Below, one piece after another: positions 18,423 through 34,000 of a DNA stretch of 64,000 nt (position 1 is its first letter; each line of letters begins with the position of its first letter). The DNA is from Alentia gelatinosa (lineage: Eukaryota; Annelida; Polychaeta; Phyllodocida; Polynoidae): the NCBI GenBank assembly GCA_950022655.1, contig OX465583.1:36545360-36609359 (forward strand), read 5' to 3'. The position numbers and the translations under genes were made by a program. The notes under the pieces were generated by a model. It was not told the DNA's origin, ran no database searches, and saw only the letters and a program-made list of their open reading frames with translations.

Positions 18423-21400
18423 ATAGGCAAACTTTAAAGTGATCAGAGATTGGTACGCTCAAAATATAGCAGGAACAAATCAGTTTGGTTCCTTTTGCTT
18501 CTTTTATCTATCTTTCATAAATATCATGGATATATTTAGCGACTTCGTCGAGTCCGAGGTAAGGGGAGAATATTGAAAAATGAAATTATGGGCTGCCTAT
18601 TGCTGGGTTTGAACACCCGACACTCTCATTGCCAGGGAAACACCCTGCCCACTACTCCACAAAGTCAGATGCTCTAATAGGGTCAAATACTTAGGCTGTT
18701 GCTGGGTGGAGGGAATCAGCGGAGTTATGAAAGTGGGACGACCAGCGAAAGTTGAGATCTCATTGGTTTCTCACGAGAAAAGTAGATGAGAAACTACACA
18801 ACTAAACATTGATTTCGGCATGGCTCGAAATAAATCATAAGAGAAAAGATATTTCTGCCAATAGATCTACAAAAAAGAAGAACAGATTCTAATATTTTCC
18901 TCCACGAGATTCTCACTCTCGTGGCCCCTCACTCTCCAAGCCTAAGTCTGGTTCACTCTGTCCTTATATGCGGGCAGAAGTCCAAGCAGATACTACCAGA
19001 ATCGTAGTTTTTTGGATATAGTAGGTAATAAGTATCATGGATATATTTGACATGCATATTTTCACTTATCTCTAGAAGACCCTCTCCCCCAGTTTATTTA
19101 CGATTTATGGCATTTTCCTTGGTGAAGTTCAGGTCAAATATGATAATTATGTATAATTGATCATGTTTGTATCATTTTAAAACAATGGCCTCACTTGAAC
19201 ATAGAGCCCTATGAAGTCCATGACAAAAGTCTCAATTATGCTTTTTTAGAATCCAAGAAATAGTCCTATAAGCTGCTCCACAATACTACCATATACTGAT
19301 ATCATAATCCCTCACTGGAATAGCAGTCAAGAGCAATTAATTAACCTCTATGAAAAAGCATTTAGTTCACAGGGACGTTTTTCAATGTATGATTTTTCAA
19401 GAAAAATCACGTTGAAACCCTCCAACCCTTTGTCATTGGTAGATAATGTAATATCAGTATGCGTCTTGCTAAACATTGCTGATGAGAGTATTCTGAATTT
19501 GTTATACAGGACAAGATGCACATGATTCCTCTACAGGGCAAGCCCTGCAACATGCTGTGTAGGGAACCCTACCAGTGAGGAGAGACTGGTCGAGTCATGG
19601 TACAGGCTTGCCACCTGGTGGAGACGGTGTGAAACAAATGCTTCCTCAACAGGAATGGTTTGCTATCCATCCATTATAGGCAAACTTTAAAGTGATCAGA
19701 GATTGGTACGCTCAAAATATAGCAGGAACAAATCAGTTTGGTTCCTTTTGCTTCTTTTATCTATCTTCCATAAATATCATGGATATATTTAGCGTTTTCG
19801 TCACGTCCGAGGTAAGGGGAGAATATTGAAAAAAAATGAAATTATGGGCTGCCTATTGCTGGGTTCGAACACACGACACTCGCATTGCCAGGGAAACACC
19901 CTGCCCACTACTCCACAAAGTCAGATGCTCTAATAGTGTCAAATACTTAGGCTGTTGCTGGGTGGAGGGAATCAGCGGAGTTTTGAAAGTGGGGCGACCA
20001 GCGAAAGTTGAGATCTCATTGGTTTCTCACGAGAAAAGTAGATAAGAAAACTACACAACTAGACATTGATTTCGGCATGGCTCGAAATAAATCATAAGAG
20101 AAAAGATATTTCTGCCAATAGATCTACAAAAAAGAAGAACAGATTCTAATATTTTCCTCCACGAGATTCTCACTCTCGTGGCCCCTCACTCTACAAGCCT
20201 AAGTCTGGTTCACTCTGTCCTTATGTGCGGGCAGAAGTCCAAGCAGATACTACCAAAATCGTAGTTTTTTTGATATAGTAGGTAATAAGTATCATGGATA
20301 TATTTGACATGCATATTTTCACTTATCTCTAGAAGACCCTCTCCCCCAGTTTATTTACGCTTTATGGCATTTTCCTTGGTGAAGTTCAGGTCAAATATGA
20401 TAATTATGTATAATTGATCATGTTTGTATCATTTTAAAACAATGGCCTCACTTGAACATAGAGCCCTATGAAGTCTATGACAAAAGTCTCAATTATGCTT
20501 TTTTAGAATCCAAGAAATAGTCCTATAAGCTGCTCCACAATACTACCATATACTGATATCATAATCCCTCACTGGAATAGCAGTCAAGAGCAATTAATTA
20601 ACCTCTATGAAAAAGCATTTAGTTCACAGGGACGTTTTTCAATGTAGGATTTTTCAAGAAAAATCACATTGAAACCCTCCAACCCTTTGTCATTGGTAGA
20701 TAATGTAATATCAGTATGCGTCTTGCTAAACATTGCTGATGAGAGTATTCTGAATTTGTTATACAGGACAAGATGCACATGATTCCTCTACAGGGCAAGC
20801 CCTGCAACATGCTGTGTAGGGAACCCTACCAGTGAGGAGAGACTGGTCGAGTCATGGTACAGGCTTGCCACCTGGTGGAGACGGTGTGAAACAAATGCTT
20901 CCTCAACAGGAATGGTTTGCTATCCATCCATTATAGGCAAACTTTAAAGTGATCAGAGATTGGTACGCTCAAAATATAGCAGGAACAAATCAGTTTGGTT
21001 CCTTTTGCTTCTTTTATCTATCTTCCATAAATATCATGGATATATTTAGCGTTTTCGTCAAGTCCGAGGTAAGGGGAAAATATTGAAAAAAAATGAAATT
21101 ATGGGCTGCCTATTGCTGGGTTCGAACACACGACACTCGCATTGCCAGGGAAACACCCTGCCCACTACTCCACAAAGTCAGATGCTCTAATAGTGTCAAA
21201 TACTTAGGCTGTTGCTGGGTGGAGGGAATCAGCGGAGTTTTGAAAGTGGGGCGACCAGCGAAAGTTGAGATCTCATTGGTTTCTCACGAGAAAAGTAGAT
21301 AAGAAAACTACACAACTAGACATTGATTTCGGCATGGCTCGAAATAAATCATAAGAGAAAAGATATTTCTGCCAATAGATCTACAAAAAAGAAGAACAGA

Positions 21401-22049
21401 TTCTAATATTTTCCTCCACGAGATTCTCACTCTCGTGGCCCCTCACTCTCCAAGCCTAAGTCTGGTTCACTCTGTCCTTATGTGCGGGCAGAAGTCCAAG
21501 CAGATACTACCAGAATCGTAGTTTTTTGGATATAGTAGGTAATAAGTATCATGGATATATTTGACATGCATATTTTCACTTATCTCTAGAAGACCCTCTC
21601 CCCCAGTTTATTTACGATTTATGGCATTTTCCTTGGTGAAGTTCAGGTCAAATATGATAATTATGTATAATTGATCATGTTTGTATCATTTTAAAACAAT
21701 GGCCTCACTTGAACATAGAGCCCTATGAAGTCCATGACAAAAGTCTCAATTATGCTTTTTTAGAATCCAAGAAATAGTCCTATAAGCTGCTCCACAATGC
21801 TACCATATACTGATATCATAATCCCTCACTGGAATAGCATTCAAGAGCAATTAATTAACCTCTATGAAAAAGCATTTAGTTCACAGGGACGTTTTTCAAT
21901 GTAGGATTTTTCAAGAAAAATCACATTGAAACCCTCCAACCCTTTGTCATTGGTAGATAATGTAATATCAGTATGCGTCTTGCTAAACATTGCTGATGAG
22001 AGTATTCTGAATTTGTTATACAGGACAAGATGCACATGATTCCTCTACA

Positions 22050-25000
22050 GGGCAAGCCCTGCAACATGCTGTGTAGGGAACCCTACCAGTGAGGAGAGAC
22101 TGGTCGAGTCATGGTACAGGCTTGCCACCTGGTGGAGACGGTGTGAAACAAATGCTTCCTCAACAGGAATGGTTTGCTATCCATCCATTATAGGCAAACT
22201 TTAAAGTGATCAGAGATTGGTACGCTCAAAATATAGCAGGAACAAATCAGTTTGGTTCCTTTTGCTTCTTTTATCTATCTTCCATAAATATCATGGATAT
22301 ATTTAGCGTTTTCGTCAAGTCCGAGGTAAGGGGAGAATATTGAAAAAAAATGAAATTATGGGCTGCCTATTGCTGGGTTCGAACACACGACACTCGCATT
22401 GCCAGGGAAACACCCTGCCCACTACTCCACAAAGTCAGATGCTCTAATAGTGTCAAATACTTAGGCTGTTGCTGGGTGGAGGGAATCAGCGGAGTTTTGA
22501 AATTGGGGCGACCAGCGAAAGTTGAGATCTCATTGGTTTCTCACGAGAAAAGTCGATAAGAAAACTACACAACTAGACATTGATTTCGGCATGGCTCGAA
22601 ATAAATCATAAGAGAAAAGATATTTCTGCCAATAGATCTACAAAAAAGAAGAACAGATTCTAATATTTTCCTCCACGAGATTCTCACTCTCGTGGCCCCT
22701 CACTCTCCAAGCCTAAGTCTGGTTCACTCTGTCCTTATGTGCGGGCAGAAGTCCAAGCAGATACTACCAGAATCGTAGTTTTTTGGATATAGTAGGTAAT
22801 AAGTATCATGGATATATTTGACATGCATATTTTCACTTATCTCTAGAAGACCCTCTCCCCCAGTTTATTTACGATTTATGGCATTTTCCTTGGTGAAGTT
22901 CAGGTCAAATATGATAATTATGTATAATTGATCATGTTTGTATCATTTTAAAACAATGGCCTCACTTGAACATAGAGCCCTATGAAGTCCATGACAAAAG
23001 TCTCAATTATGCTTTTTTAGAATCCAAGAAATAGTCCTATAAGCTGCTCCACAATACTACCATATACTGATATCATAATCCCTCACTGGAATAGCATTCA
23101 AGAGCAATTAATTAACCTCTATGAAAAAGCATTTAGTTCACAGGGACGTTTTTCAATGTAGGATTTTTCAAGAAAAATCACGTTGAAACCCTCCAACCCT
23201 TTGTCATTGGTAGATAATGTAATATCAGTATGCGTCTTGCTAAACATTGCTGATGAGAGTATTCTGAATTTGTTATACAGGACAAGATGCACATGATTCC
23301 TCTACAGGGCAAGCCCTGCAACATGCTGGGTGAGGGAAACCCTACCAGTGAGGAGAGACTGGTCGAGTCATGGTACAGGCTTGCCACCTGGTGGAGACGG
23401 TGTGAAACAAATGCTTCCTCAACAGGAATGGTTTGCTATCCATCCATTATAGGCAAACTTTAAAGTGATCAGAGATTGGTACGCTCAAAATATAGCAGGA
23501 ACAGATCAGTTTGGTTCCTTTTGCTTCTTTTATCTATCTTTCATAAATATCATGGATATATTTAGCGACTTCGTCGAGTTCGAGTTAAGGGGAGAAAATT
23601 GAAAAAAAATGAAATTATGGGCTGCCTATTGCTGGGTTCGAACACACGACACTCGCATTGCCAGGGAAACACCCTGCCAACTACTCCACAAAGTCAGATG
23701 CTCTAATAGGGTCAAATACTTAGGCTGTTGCTGGGTGGAGGGAATCAGCAGAGTTTTGAAAGTGGGGCGACCAGCGAAAGTTGAGATCTCATTGGTTTCT
23801 CACGAGAAAAGTAGATAAGAAAACTACACAACTAGACATTGATTTCGGCATGGCTCGAAATAAATCATAAGAGAAAAGATATTTCTGCCAATAGATCTAC
23901 AAAAAAGAAGAACAGATTCTAATATTTTCCTCCACGAGATTCTCACTCTCGTGGCCCCTCACTCTACAAGCCTAAGTCTGGTTCACTCTGTCCTTATGTG
24001 CGGGCAGAAGTCCAAGCAGATACTACCAAAATCGTAGTTTTTTGGATATAGTAGGTAATAAGTATCATGGATATATTTGACATGCATATTTTCACTTATC
24101 TCTAGAAGACCCTCTCCCCCAGTTTATTTACGATTTATGGCATTTTCCTTGGTGAAGTTCAGGTCAAATATGATAATTATGTATAATTGATCATGTTTGT
24201 ATCATTTTAAAACAATGGCCTCACTTGAACATAGAGCCCTATGAAGTCCATGACAAAAGTCTCAATTATGCTTTTTTAGAATCCAAGAAATAGTCCTATA
24301 AGCTGCTCCACAATACTACCATATACTGATATCATAATCCCTCACTGGAATAGCAGTCAAGAGCAATTAATTAACCTCTATGAAAAAGCATTTAGTTCAC
24401 AGGGACGTTTTTCAATGTAGGATTTTTCAAGAAAAATCACATTGAAACCCTCCAACCCTTTGTCATTGGTAGATAATGTAATATCAGTATGCGTCTTGCT
24501 ATACATTGCTGATGAGAGTATTCTGAATTTGTTATACAGGACAAGATGCACATGATTCCTCTACAGGGCAAGCCCTGCAACATGCTGTGTAGGGAACCCT
24601 ACCAGTGAGGAGAGACTGGTCGAGTCATGGTACAGGCTTGCCACCTGGTGGAGACGGTGTGAAACAAATGCTTCCTCAACAGGAATGGTTTGCTATCCAT
24701 CCATTATAGGCAAACTTTAAAGTGATCAGAGATTGGTACGCTCAAAATATAGCAGGAACAAATCAGTTTGGTTCATTTTGCTTCTTTTATCTATCTTTCA
24801 TAAATATCATGGATATATTTAGCGACTTCGTCGAGTCCGAGGTAAGGGGAGAATATGGAAAAAAAATGAAATTATGGGCTGCCTATTGCTGGGTTCGAAC
24901 ACACGACACTCGCATTGCCAGGGAAACACCCTGCCCACTACTCCACAAAGTCAGATGCTCTAATAGTGTCAAATACTTAGGCTGTTGCTGGGTGGAGGGA

Positions 25001-28000
25001 ATCAGCGGAGTTTTGAAAGTGGGGCGACCAGCGAAAGTTGAGATCTCATTGGTTTCTCACGAGAAAAGTAGATAAGAAAACTACACAACTAGACATTGAT
25101 TTCGGCATGGCTCGAAATAAATCATAAGAGAAAAGATATTTCTGCCAATAGATCTACAAAAAAGAAGAACAGATTCTAATATTTTCCTCCATGAGATTCT
25201 CACTCTCGTGGCCCCTCACTTTCCAAGCCTAAGTCTGGTTCACTCTGTCCTTATGTGCGGGCAGAAGTCCAAGCAGATACTACCAGAATCGTAGTTTTTT
25301 GGATATAGTAGGTAATAAGTATCATGGATATATTTGACATGCATATTTTCACTTATCTCTAGAAGACCCTCTCCCCCAGTTTATTTACGATTTATGGCAT
25401 TTTCCTTGGTGAAGTTCAGGTCAAATATGATAATTATGTATAATTGATCATACATCATTTTAAAACAATGGCCTCACTTGAACATAGAGCCCTATAAAGT
25501 CCATGACAAAAGTCTCAATTATGCTTTTTTAGAATCCAAGAAATAGTCCTATAAGCTGCTCCACAATACTACCATATACTGATATCATAATCCCTCACTG
25601 GAATAGCAGTCAAGAGCAATTAATTAACCTCTATGAAAAAGCATTTAGTTCACAGGGACGTTTTTCAATATAGGATTTTTCAAGAAAAATCACATTGAAA
25701 CCCTCCAACCCTTTGTCATTGGTAGATAATGTAATATCAGTATGCGTCTTGCTATACATTGCTGATGAGAGTATTCTGAATTTGTTATACAGGACAAGAT
25801 GCACATGATTCCTCTACAGGGCAAGCCCTGCAACATGCTGTGTAGGGAACCCTACCAGTGAGGAGAGACTGGTCGAGTCATGGTACAGGCTTGCCACCTG
25901 GTGGAGACGGTGTGAAACAAATGCTTCCTCAACAGGAATGGTTTGCTATCCATCCATTATAGGCAAACTTTAAAGTGATCAGAGATTGGTACGCTCAAAA
26001 TATAGCAGGAACAAATCAGTTTGGTTCCTTTCGCTTCTTTTATCTATCTTTCATAAATATCATGGATATATTTAGCGACTTCGTCGGGTCCGAGTTAAGG
26101 GGAGAATATGGAAAAAAAATGAAATTATGGGCTGCCTATTGCTGGGTTCGAAAACACGACACTCGCATTGCCAGGGAAACACCCTGCCAACTACTCCACA
26201 AAGTCAGATGCTCTAATAGGGTCAAATACTTAGGCTGTTGCTGGGTGGAGGGAATCAGCGGAGTTTTGAAAGTAGGGCGACCAGCGAAAGTTGAGATCTC
26301 ATTGGTTTCTCACGAGAAAAGTAGATAAGAAAACTACACAACTAGACATTGATTTCGGCATGGCTCGAAATAAATCATAAGAGAAAAGATATTTCTGCCA
26401 ATAGATCTACAAAAAAGAAGAACAGATTCTAATATTTTCCTCCACGAGATTCTCACTCTCGTGGCCCCTCACTCTACAAGCCTAAGTCTGGTTCACTCTG
26501 TCCTTATGTGCGGGCAGAAGTCCAAGCAGATACTACCAAAATCGTAGTTTTTTGGATATAGTAGGTAATAAGTATCATGGATATATTTGACATGCATATT
26601 TTCACTTATCTCTAGAAGACCCTCTCCCCCAGTTTATTTACGATTTATGGCATTTTCCTTGGTGAAGTTCAGGTCAAATATGATAATTATGTATAATTGA
26701 TCATGTTTGTATCATTTTAAAACAATGGCCTCACTTGAACATAGAGCCCTATGAAGTCCATGACAAAAGTCTCAATTATGCTTTTTTAGAATCCAAGAAA
26801 TAGTCCTATAAGCTGCTCCACAATACTACCATATACTGATATCATAATCCCTCACTGGAATAGCAGTCAAGAGCAATTAATTAACCTCTATGAAAAAGCA
26901 TTTAGTTCACAGGGACGTTTTTCAATGTAGGATTTTTCAAGAAAAATCACATTGAAACCCTCCAACCCTTTGTCATTGGTAGATAATGTAATATCAGTAT
27001 GCGTCTTGCTATACATTGCTGATGAGAGTATTCTGAATTTGTTATACAGGACAAGATGCACATGATTCCTCTACAGGGCAAGCCCTGCAACATGCTGTGT
27101 AGGGAACCCTACCAGTGAGGAGAGACTGGTCGAGTCATGGTACAGGCTTGCCACCTGGTGGAGACGGTGTGAAACAAATGCTTCCTCAACAGGAATGGTT
27201 TGCTATCCATCCATTATAGGCAAACTTTAAAGTGATCAGAGATTGGTACGCTCAAAATATAGCAGGAACAAATCAGTTTGGTTCCTTTTGCTTCTTTTAT
27301 CTATCTTCCATAAATATCATGGATATATTTAGCGTTTTCGTCAAGTCCGAGGTAAGGGGAGAATATTGAAAAAAAATGAAATTATGGGCTGCCTATTGCT
27401 GGGTTCGAACACACGACACTCGCATTGCCAGGGAAACACCCTGCCCACTACTCCACAAAGTCAGATGCTCTAATAGTGTCAAATACTTAGGCTGTTGCTG
27501 GGTGGAGGGAATCAGCGGAGTTTTGAAAGTGGGGCGACCAGCGAAAGTTGAGATCTCATTGGTTTCTCACGAGAAAAGTCGATAAGAAAACTACACAACT
27601 AGACATTGATTTCGGCATGGCTCGAAATAAATCATAAGAGAAAAGATATTTCTGCCAATAGATCTACAAAAAAGAAGAACAGATTCTAATATTTTCCTCC
27701 ACGAGATTCTCACTCTCGTGGCCCCTCACTCTCCAAGCCTAAGTCTGGTTCACTCTGTCCTTATGTGCGGGCAGAAGTCCAAGCAGATACTACCAGAATC
27801 GTAGTTTTTTGGATATAGTAGGTAATAAGTATCATGGATATATTTGACATGCATATTTTCACTTATCTCTAGAAGACCCTCTCCCCCAGTTTATTTACGA
27901 TTTATGGCATTTTCCTTGGTGAAGTTCAGGTCAAATATGATAATTATGTATAATTGATCATGTTTGTATCATTTTAAAACAATGGCCTCACTTGAACATA

Positions 28001-31000
28001 GAGCCCTATGAAGTCCATGACAAAAGTCTCAATTATGCTTTTTTAGAATCCAAGAAATAGTCCTATAAGCTGCTCCACAATACTACCATATACTGATATC
28101 ATAATCCCTCACTGGAATAGCATTCAAGAGCAATTAATTAACCTCTATGAAAAAGCATTTAGTTCACAGGGACGTTTTTCAATGTAGGATTTTTCAAGAA
28201 AAATCACATTGAAACCCTCCAACCCTTTGTCATTGGTAGATAATGTAATATCAGTATGCGTCTTGCTAAACATTGCTGATGAGAGTATTCTGAATTTGTT
28301 ATACAGGACAAGATGCACATGATTCCTCTACAGGGCAAGCCCTGCAACATGCTGTGTAGGGAACCCTACCAGTGAGGAGAGACTGGTCGAGTCATGGTAC
28401 AGGCTTGCCACCTGGTGGAGACGGTGTGAAACAAATGCTTCCTCAACAGGAATGGTTTGCTATCCATCCATTATAGGCAAACTTTAAAGTGATCAGAGAT
28501 TGGTACGCTCAAAATATAGCAGGAACAAATCAGTTTGGTTCCTTTTGCTTCTTTTATCTATCTTCCATAAATATCATGGATATATTTAGCGTTTTCGTCA
28601 AGTCCGAGGTAAGGGGAGAATATTGAAAAAAAATGAAATTATGGGCCGCCTATTGCTGGGTTCGAACACACGACACTCGCATTGCCAGGGAAACACCCTG
28701 CCCACTACTCCACAAAGTCAGATGCTCTAATAGTGTCAAATACTTAGGCTGTTGCTGGGTGGAGGGAATCAGCGGAGTTTTGAAAGTGGGGCGACCAGCG
28801 AAAGTTGAGATCTCATTGGTTTCTCACGAGAAAAGTCGATAAGAAAACTACACAACTAGACATTGATTTCGGCATGGCTCGAAATAAATCATAAGAGAAA
28901 AGATATTTCTGCCAATAGATCTACAAAAAAGAAGAACAGATTCTAATATTTTCCTCCACGAGATTCTCACTCTCGTGGCCCCTCACTCTCCAAGCCTAAG
29001 TCTGGTTCACTCTGTCCTTATGTGCGGGCAGAAGTCCAAGCAGATACTACCAGAATCGTAGTTTTTTGGATATAGTAGGTAATAAGTATCATGGATATAT
29101 TTGACATGCATATTTTCACTTATCTCTAGAAGACCCTCTCCCCCAGTTTATTTACGATTTATGGCATTTTCCTTGGTGAAGTTCAGGTCAAATATGATAA
29201 TTATGTATAATTGATCATGTTTGTATCATTTTAAAACAATGGCCTCACTTGAACATAGAGCCCTATGAAGTCCATGACAAAAGTCTCAATTATGCTTTTT
29301 TAGAATCCAAGAAATAGTCCTATAAGCTGCTCCACAATACTACCATATACTGATATCATAATCCCTCACTGGAATAGCATTCAAGAGCAATTAATTAACC
29401 TCTATGAAAAAGCATTTAGTTCACAGGGACGTTTTTCAATGTAGGATTTTTCAAGAAAAATCACGTTGAAACCCTCCAACCCTTTGTCATTGGTAGATAA
29501 TGTAATATCAGTATGCGTCTTGCTAAACATTGCTGATGAGAGTATTCTGAATTTGTTATACAGGACAAGATGCACATGATTCCTCTACAGGGCAAGCCCT
29601 GCAACATGCTGGGTGAGGGAAACCCTACCAGTGAGGAGAGACTGGTCGAGTCATGGTACAGGCTTGCCACCTGGTGGAGACGGTGTGAAACAAATGCTTC
29701 CTCAACAGGAATGGTTTGCTATCCATCCATTATAGGCAAACTTTAAAGTGATCAGAGATTGGTACGCTCAAAATATAGCAGGAACAGATCAGTTTGGTTC
29801 CTTTTGCTTCTTTTATCTATCTTTCATAAATATCATGGATATATTTAGCGACTTCGTCGAGTTCGAGTTAAGGGGAGAAAATTGAAAAAAAATGAAATTA
29901 TGGGCTGCCTATTGCTGGGTTCGAACACACGACACTCGCATTGCCAGGGAAACACCCTGCCAACTACTCCACAAAGTCAGATGCTCTAATAGGGTCAAAT
30001 ACTTAGGCTGTTGCTGGGTGGAGGGAATCAGCAGAGTTTTGAAAGTGGGGCGACCAGCGAAAGTTGAGATCTCATTGGTTTCTCACGAGAAAAGTAGATA
30101 AGAAAACTACACAACTAGACATTGATTTCGGCATGGCTCGAAATAAATCATAAGAGAAAAGATATTTCTGCCAATAGATCTACAAAAAAGAAGAACAGAT
30201 TCTAATATTTTCCTCCACGAGATTCTCACTCTCGTGGCCCCTCACTCTACAAGCCTAAGTCTGGTTCACTCTGTCCTTATGTGCGGGCAGAAGTCCAAGC
30301 AGATACTACCAAAATCGTAGTTTTTTGGATATAGTAGGTAATAAGTATCATGGATATATTTGACATGCATATTTTCACTTATCTCTAGAAGACCCTCTCC
30401 CCCAGTTTATTTACGATTTATGGCATTTTCCTTGGTGAAGTTCAGGTCAAATATGATAATTATGTATAATTGATCATGTTTGTATCATTTTAAAACAATG
30501 GCCTCACTTGAACATAGAGCCCTATGAAGTCTATGACAAAAGTCTCAATTATGCTTTTTTAGAATCCAAGAAATAGTCCTATAAGCTGCTCCACAATACT
30601 ACCATATACTGATATCATAATCCCTCACTGGAATAGCAGTCAAGAGCAATTAATTAACCTCTATGAAAAAGCATTTAGTTCACAGGGACGTTTTTCAATG
30701 TAGGATTTTTCAAGAAAAATCACATTGAAACCCTCCAACCCTTTGTCATTGGTAGATAATGTAATATCAGTATGCGTCTTGCTATACATTGCTGATGAGA
30801 GTATTCTGAATTTGTAATACAGGACAAGATGCACATGATTCCTCTACAGGGCAAGCCCTGCAACATGCTGTGTAGGGAACCCTACCAGTGAGGAGAGACT
30901 GGTCGAGTCATGGTACAGGCTTGCCACCTGGTGGAGACGGTGTGAAACAAATGCTTCCTCAACAGGAATGGTTTGCTATCCATCCATTATAGGCAAACTT

Positions 31001-34000
31001 TAAAGTGATCAGAGATTGGTACGCTCAAAATATAGCAGGAACAAATCAGTTTGGTTCCTTTTGCTTCTTTTATCTATCTTTCATAAATATCATGGATATA
31101 TTTAGCGTTTTCGTCGAGTCCGAGGTAAGGGGAGAATATTGAAAAAAAATGAAATTATGGGCTGCCTATTGCTGGGTTCGAACACACGACACTCACATTG
31201 CCAGGGAAACACCCTGCCCACTACTCCACAAAGTCAGATGCTCTAACAGTGTCAAATACTTAGGCTGTTGCTGGGTGGAGGGAATCAGCGGAGTTTTGAA
31301 AGTGGGGCGACCAGCAAAAGTTGAGATCTCATTGGTTTCTCACGAGAAAAGTAGATAAGAAAACTACACAACTAGACATTGATTTCGGCATGGCTCGAAA
31401 TAAATCATAAGAGAAAAGATATTTCTGCCAATAGATCTACAAAAAAGAAGAACAGATTCTAATATTTTCCTCCACGAGATTCTCACTCTCGTGGCCCCTC
31501 ACTCTCCAAGCCTAAGTCTGGTTCACTCTGTCCTTATGTGCGGGCAGAAGTCCAAGCAGATACTACCAGAATCGTAGTTTTTTGGATATAGTAGGTAATA
31601 AGTATCATGGATATATTTGACATGCATATTTTCACTTATCTCTAGAAGACCCTCTCCCCCAGTTTATTTACGATTTATGGCATTTTCCTTGGTGAAGTTC
31701 AGGTCAAATATGATAATTATGTATAATTGATCATGTTTGTATCATTTTAAAACAATGGCCTCACTTGAACATAGAGCCCTATGAAGTCCATGACAAAAGT
31801 CTCAATTATGCTTTTTTAGAATCCAAGAAATAGTCCTATAAGCTGCTCCACAATACTACCATATACTGATATCATAATCCCTCACTGGAATAGCAGTCAA
31901 GAGCAATTAATTAACCTCTATGAAAAAGCATTTAGTTCACAGGGACGTTTTTCAATGTAGGATTTTTCAAGAAAAATCACATTGAAACCCTCCAACCCTT
32001 TGTCATTGGTAGATAATGTAATATCAGTATGCGTCTTGCTATACATTGCTGATGAGAGTATTCTGAATTTGTTATACAGGACAAGATGCACATGATTCCT
32101 CTACAGGGCAAGCCCTGCAACATGCTGTGTAGGGAACCCTACCAGTGAGGAGAGACTGGTCGAGTCATGGTACAGGCTTGCCACCTGGTGGAGACGGTGT
32201 GAAACAAATGCTTCCTCAACAGGAATGGTTTGCTATCCATCCATTATAGGCAAACTTTAAAGTGATCAGAGATTGGTACGCTCAAAATATAGCAGGAACA
32301 AATCAGTTTGGTTCATTTTGCTTCTTTTATCTATCTTTCATAAATATCATGGATATATTTAGCGACTTCGTCGAGTCCGAGGTAAGGGGAGAATATGGAA
32401 AAAAAATGAAATTATGGGCTGCCTATTGCTGGGTTCGAACACACGACACTCGCATTGCCAGGGAAACACCCTGCCCACTACTCCACAAAGTCAGATGCTC
32501 TAATAGTGTCAAATACTTAGGCTGTTGCTGGGTGGAGGGAATCAGCGGAGTTTTGAAAGTGGGGCGACCAGCGAAAGTTGAGATCTCATTGGTTTCTCAC
32601 GAGAAAAGTAGATAAGAAAACTACACAACTAGACATTGATTTCGGCATGGCTCGAAATAAATCATAAGAGAAAAGATATTTCTGCCAATAGATCTACAAA
32701 AAAGAAGAACAGATTCTAATATTTTCCTCCATGAGATTCTCACTCTCGTGGCCCCTCACTTTCCAAGCCTAAGTCTGGTTCACTCTGTCCTTATGTGCGG
32801 GCAGAAGTCCAAGCAGATACTACCAGAATCGTAGTTTTTTGGATATAGTAGGTAATAAGTATCATGGATATATTTGACATGCATATTTTCACTTATCTCT
32901 AGAAGACCCTCTCCCCCAGTTTATTTACGATTTATGGCATTTTCCTTGGTGAAGTTCAGGTCAAATATGATAATTATGTATAATTGATCATACATCATTT
33001 TAAAACAATGGCCTCACTTGAACATAGAGCCCTATAAAGTCCATGACAAAAGTCTCAATTATGCTTTTTTAGAATCCAAGAAATAGTCCTATAAGCTGCT
33101 CCACAATACTACCATATACTGATATCATAATCCCTCACTGGAATAGCAGTCAAGAGCAATTAATTAACCTCTATGAAAAAGCATTTAGTTCACAGGGACG
33201 TTTTTCAATATAGGATTTTTCAAGAAAAATCACATTGAAACCCTCCAACCCTTTGTCATTGGTAGATAATGTAATATCAGTATGCGTCTTGCTATACATT
33301 GCTGATGAGAGTATTCTGAATTTGTTATACAGGACAAGATGCACATGATTCCTCTACAGGGCAAGCCCTGCAACATGCTGTGTAGGGAACCCTACCAGTG
33401 AGGAGAGACTGGTCGAGTCATGGTACAGGCTTGCCACCTGGTGGAGACGGTGTGAAACAAATGCTTCCTCAACAGGAATGGTTTGCTATCCATCCATTAT
33501 AGGCAAACTTTAAAGTGATCAGAGATTGGTACGCTCAAAATATAGCAGGAACAAATCAGTTTGGTTCCTTTCGCTTCTTTTATCTATCTTTCATAAATAT
33601 CATGGATATATTTAGCGACTTCGTCGGGTCCGAGTTAAGGGGAGAATATGGAAAAAAAATGAAATTATGGGCTGCCTATTGCTGGGTTCGAAAACACGAC
33701 ACTCGCATTGCCAGGGAAACACCCTGCCAACTACTCCACAAAGTCAGATGCTCTAATAGGGTCAAATACTTAGGCTGTTGCTGGGTGGAGGGAATCAGCG
33801 GAGTTTTGAAAGTAGGGCGACCAGCGAAAGTTGAGATCTCATTGGTTTCTCACGAGAAAAGTAGATAAGAAAACTACACAACTAGACATTGATTTCGGCA
33901 TGGCTCGAAATAAATCATAAGAGAAAAGATATTTCTGCCAATAGATCTACAAAAAAGAAGAACAGATTCTAATATTTTCCTCCACGAGATTCTCACTCTC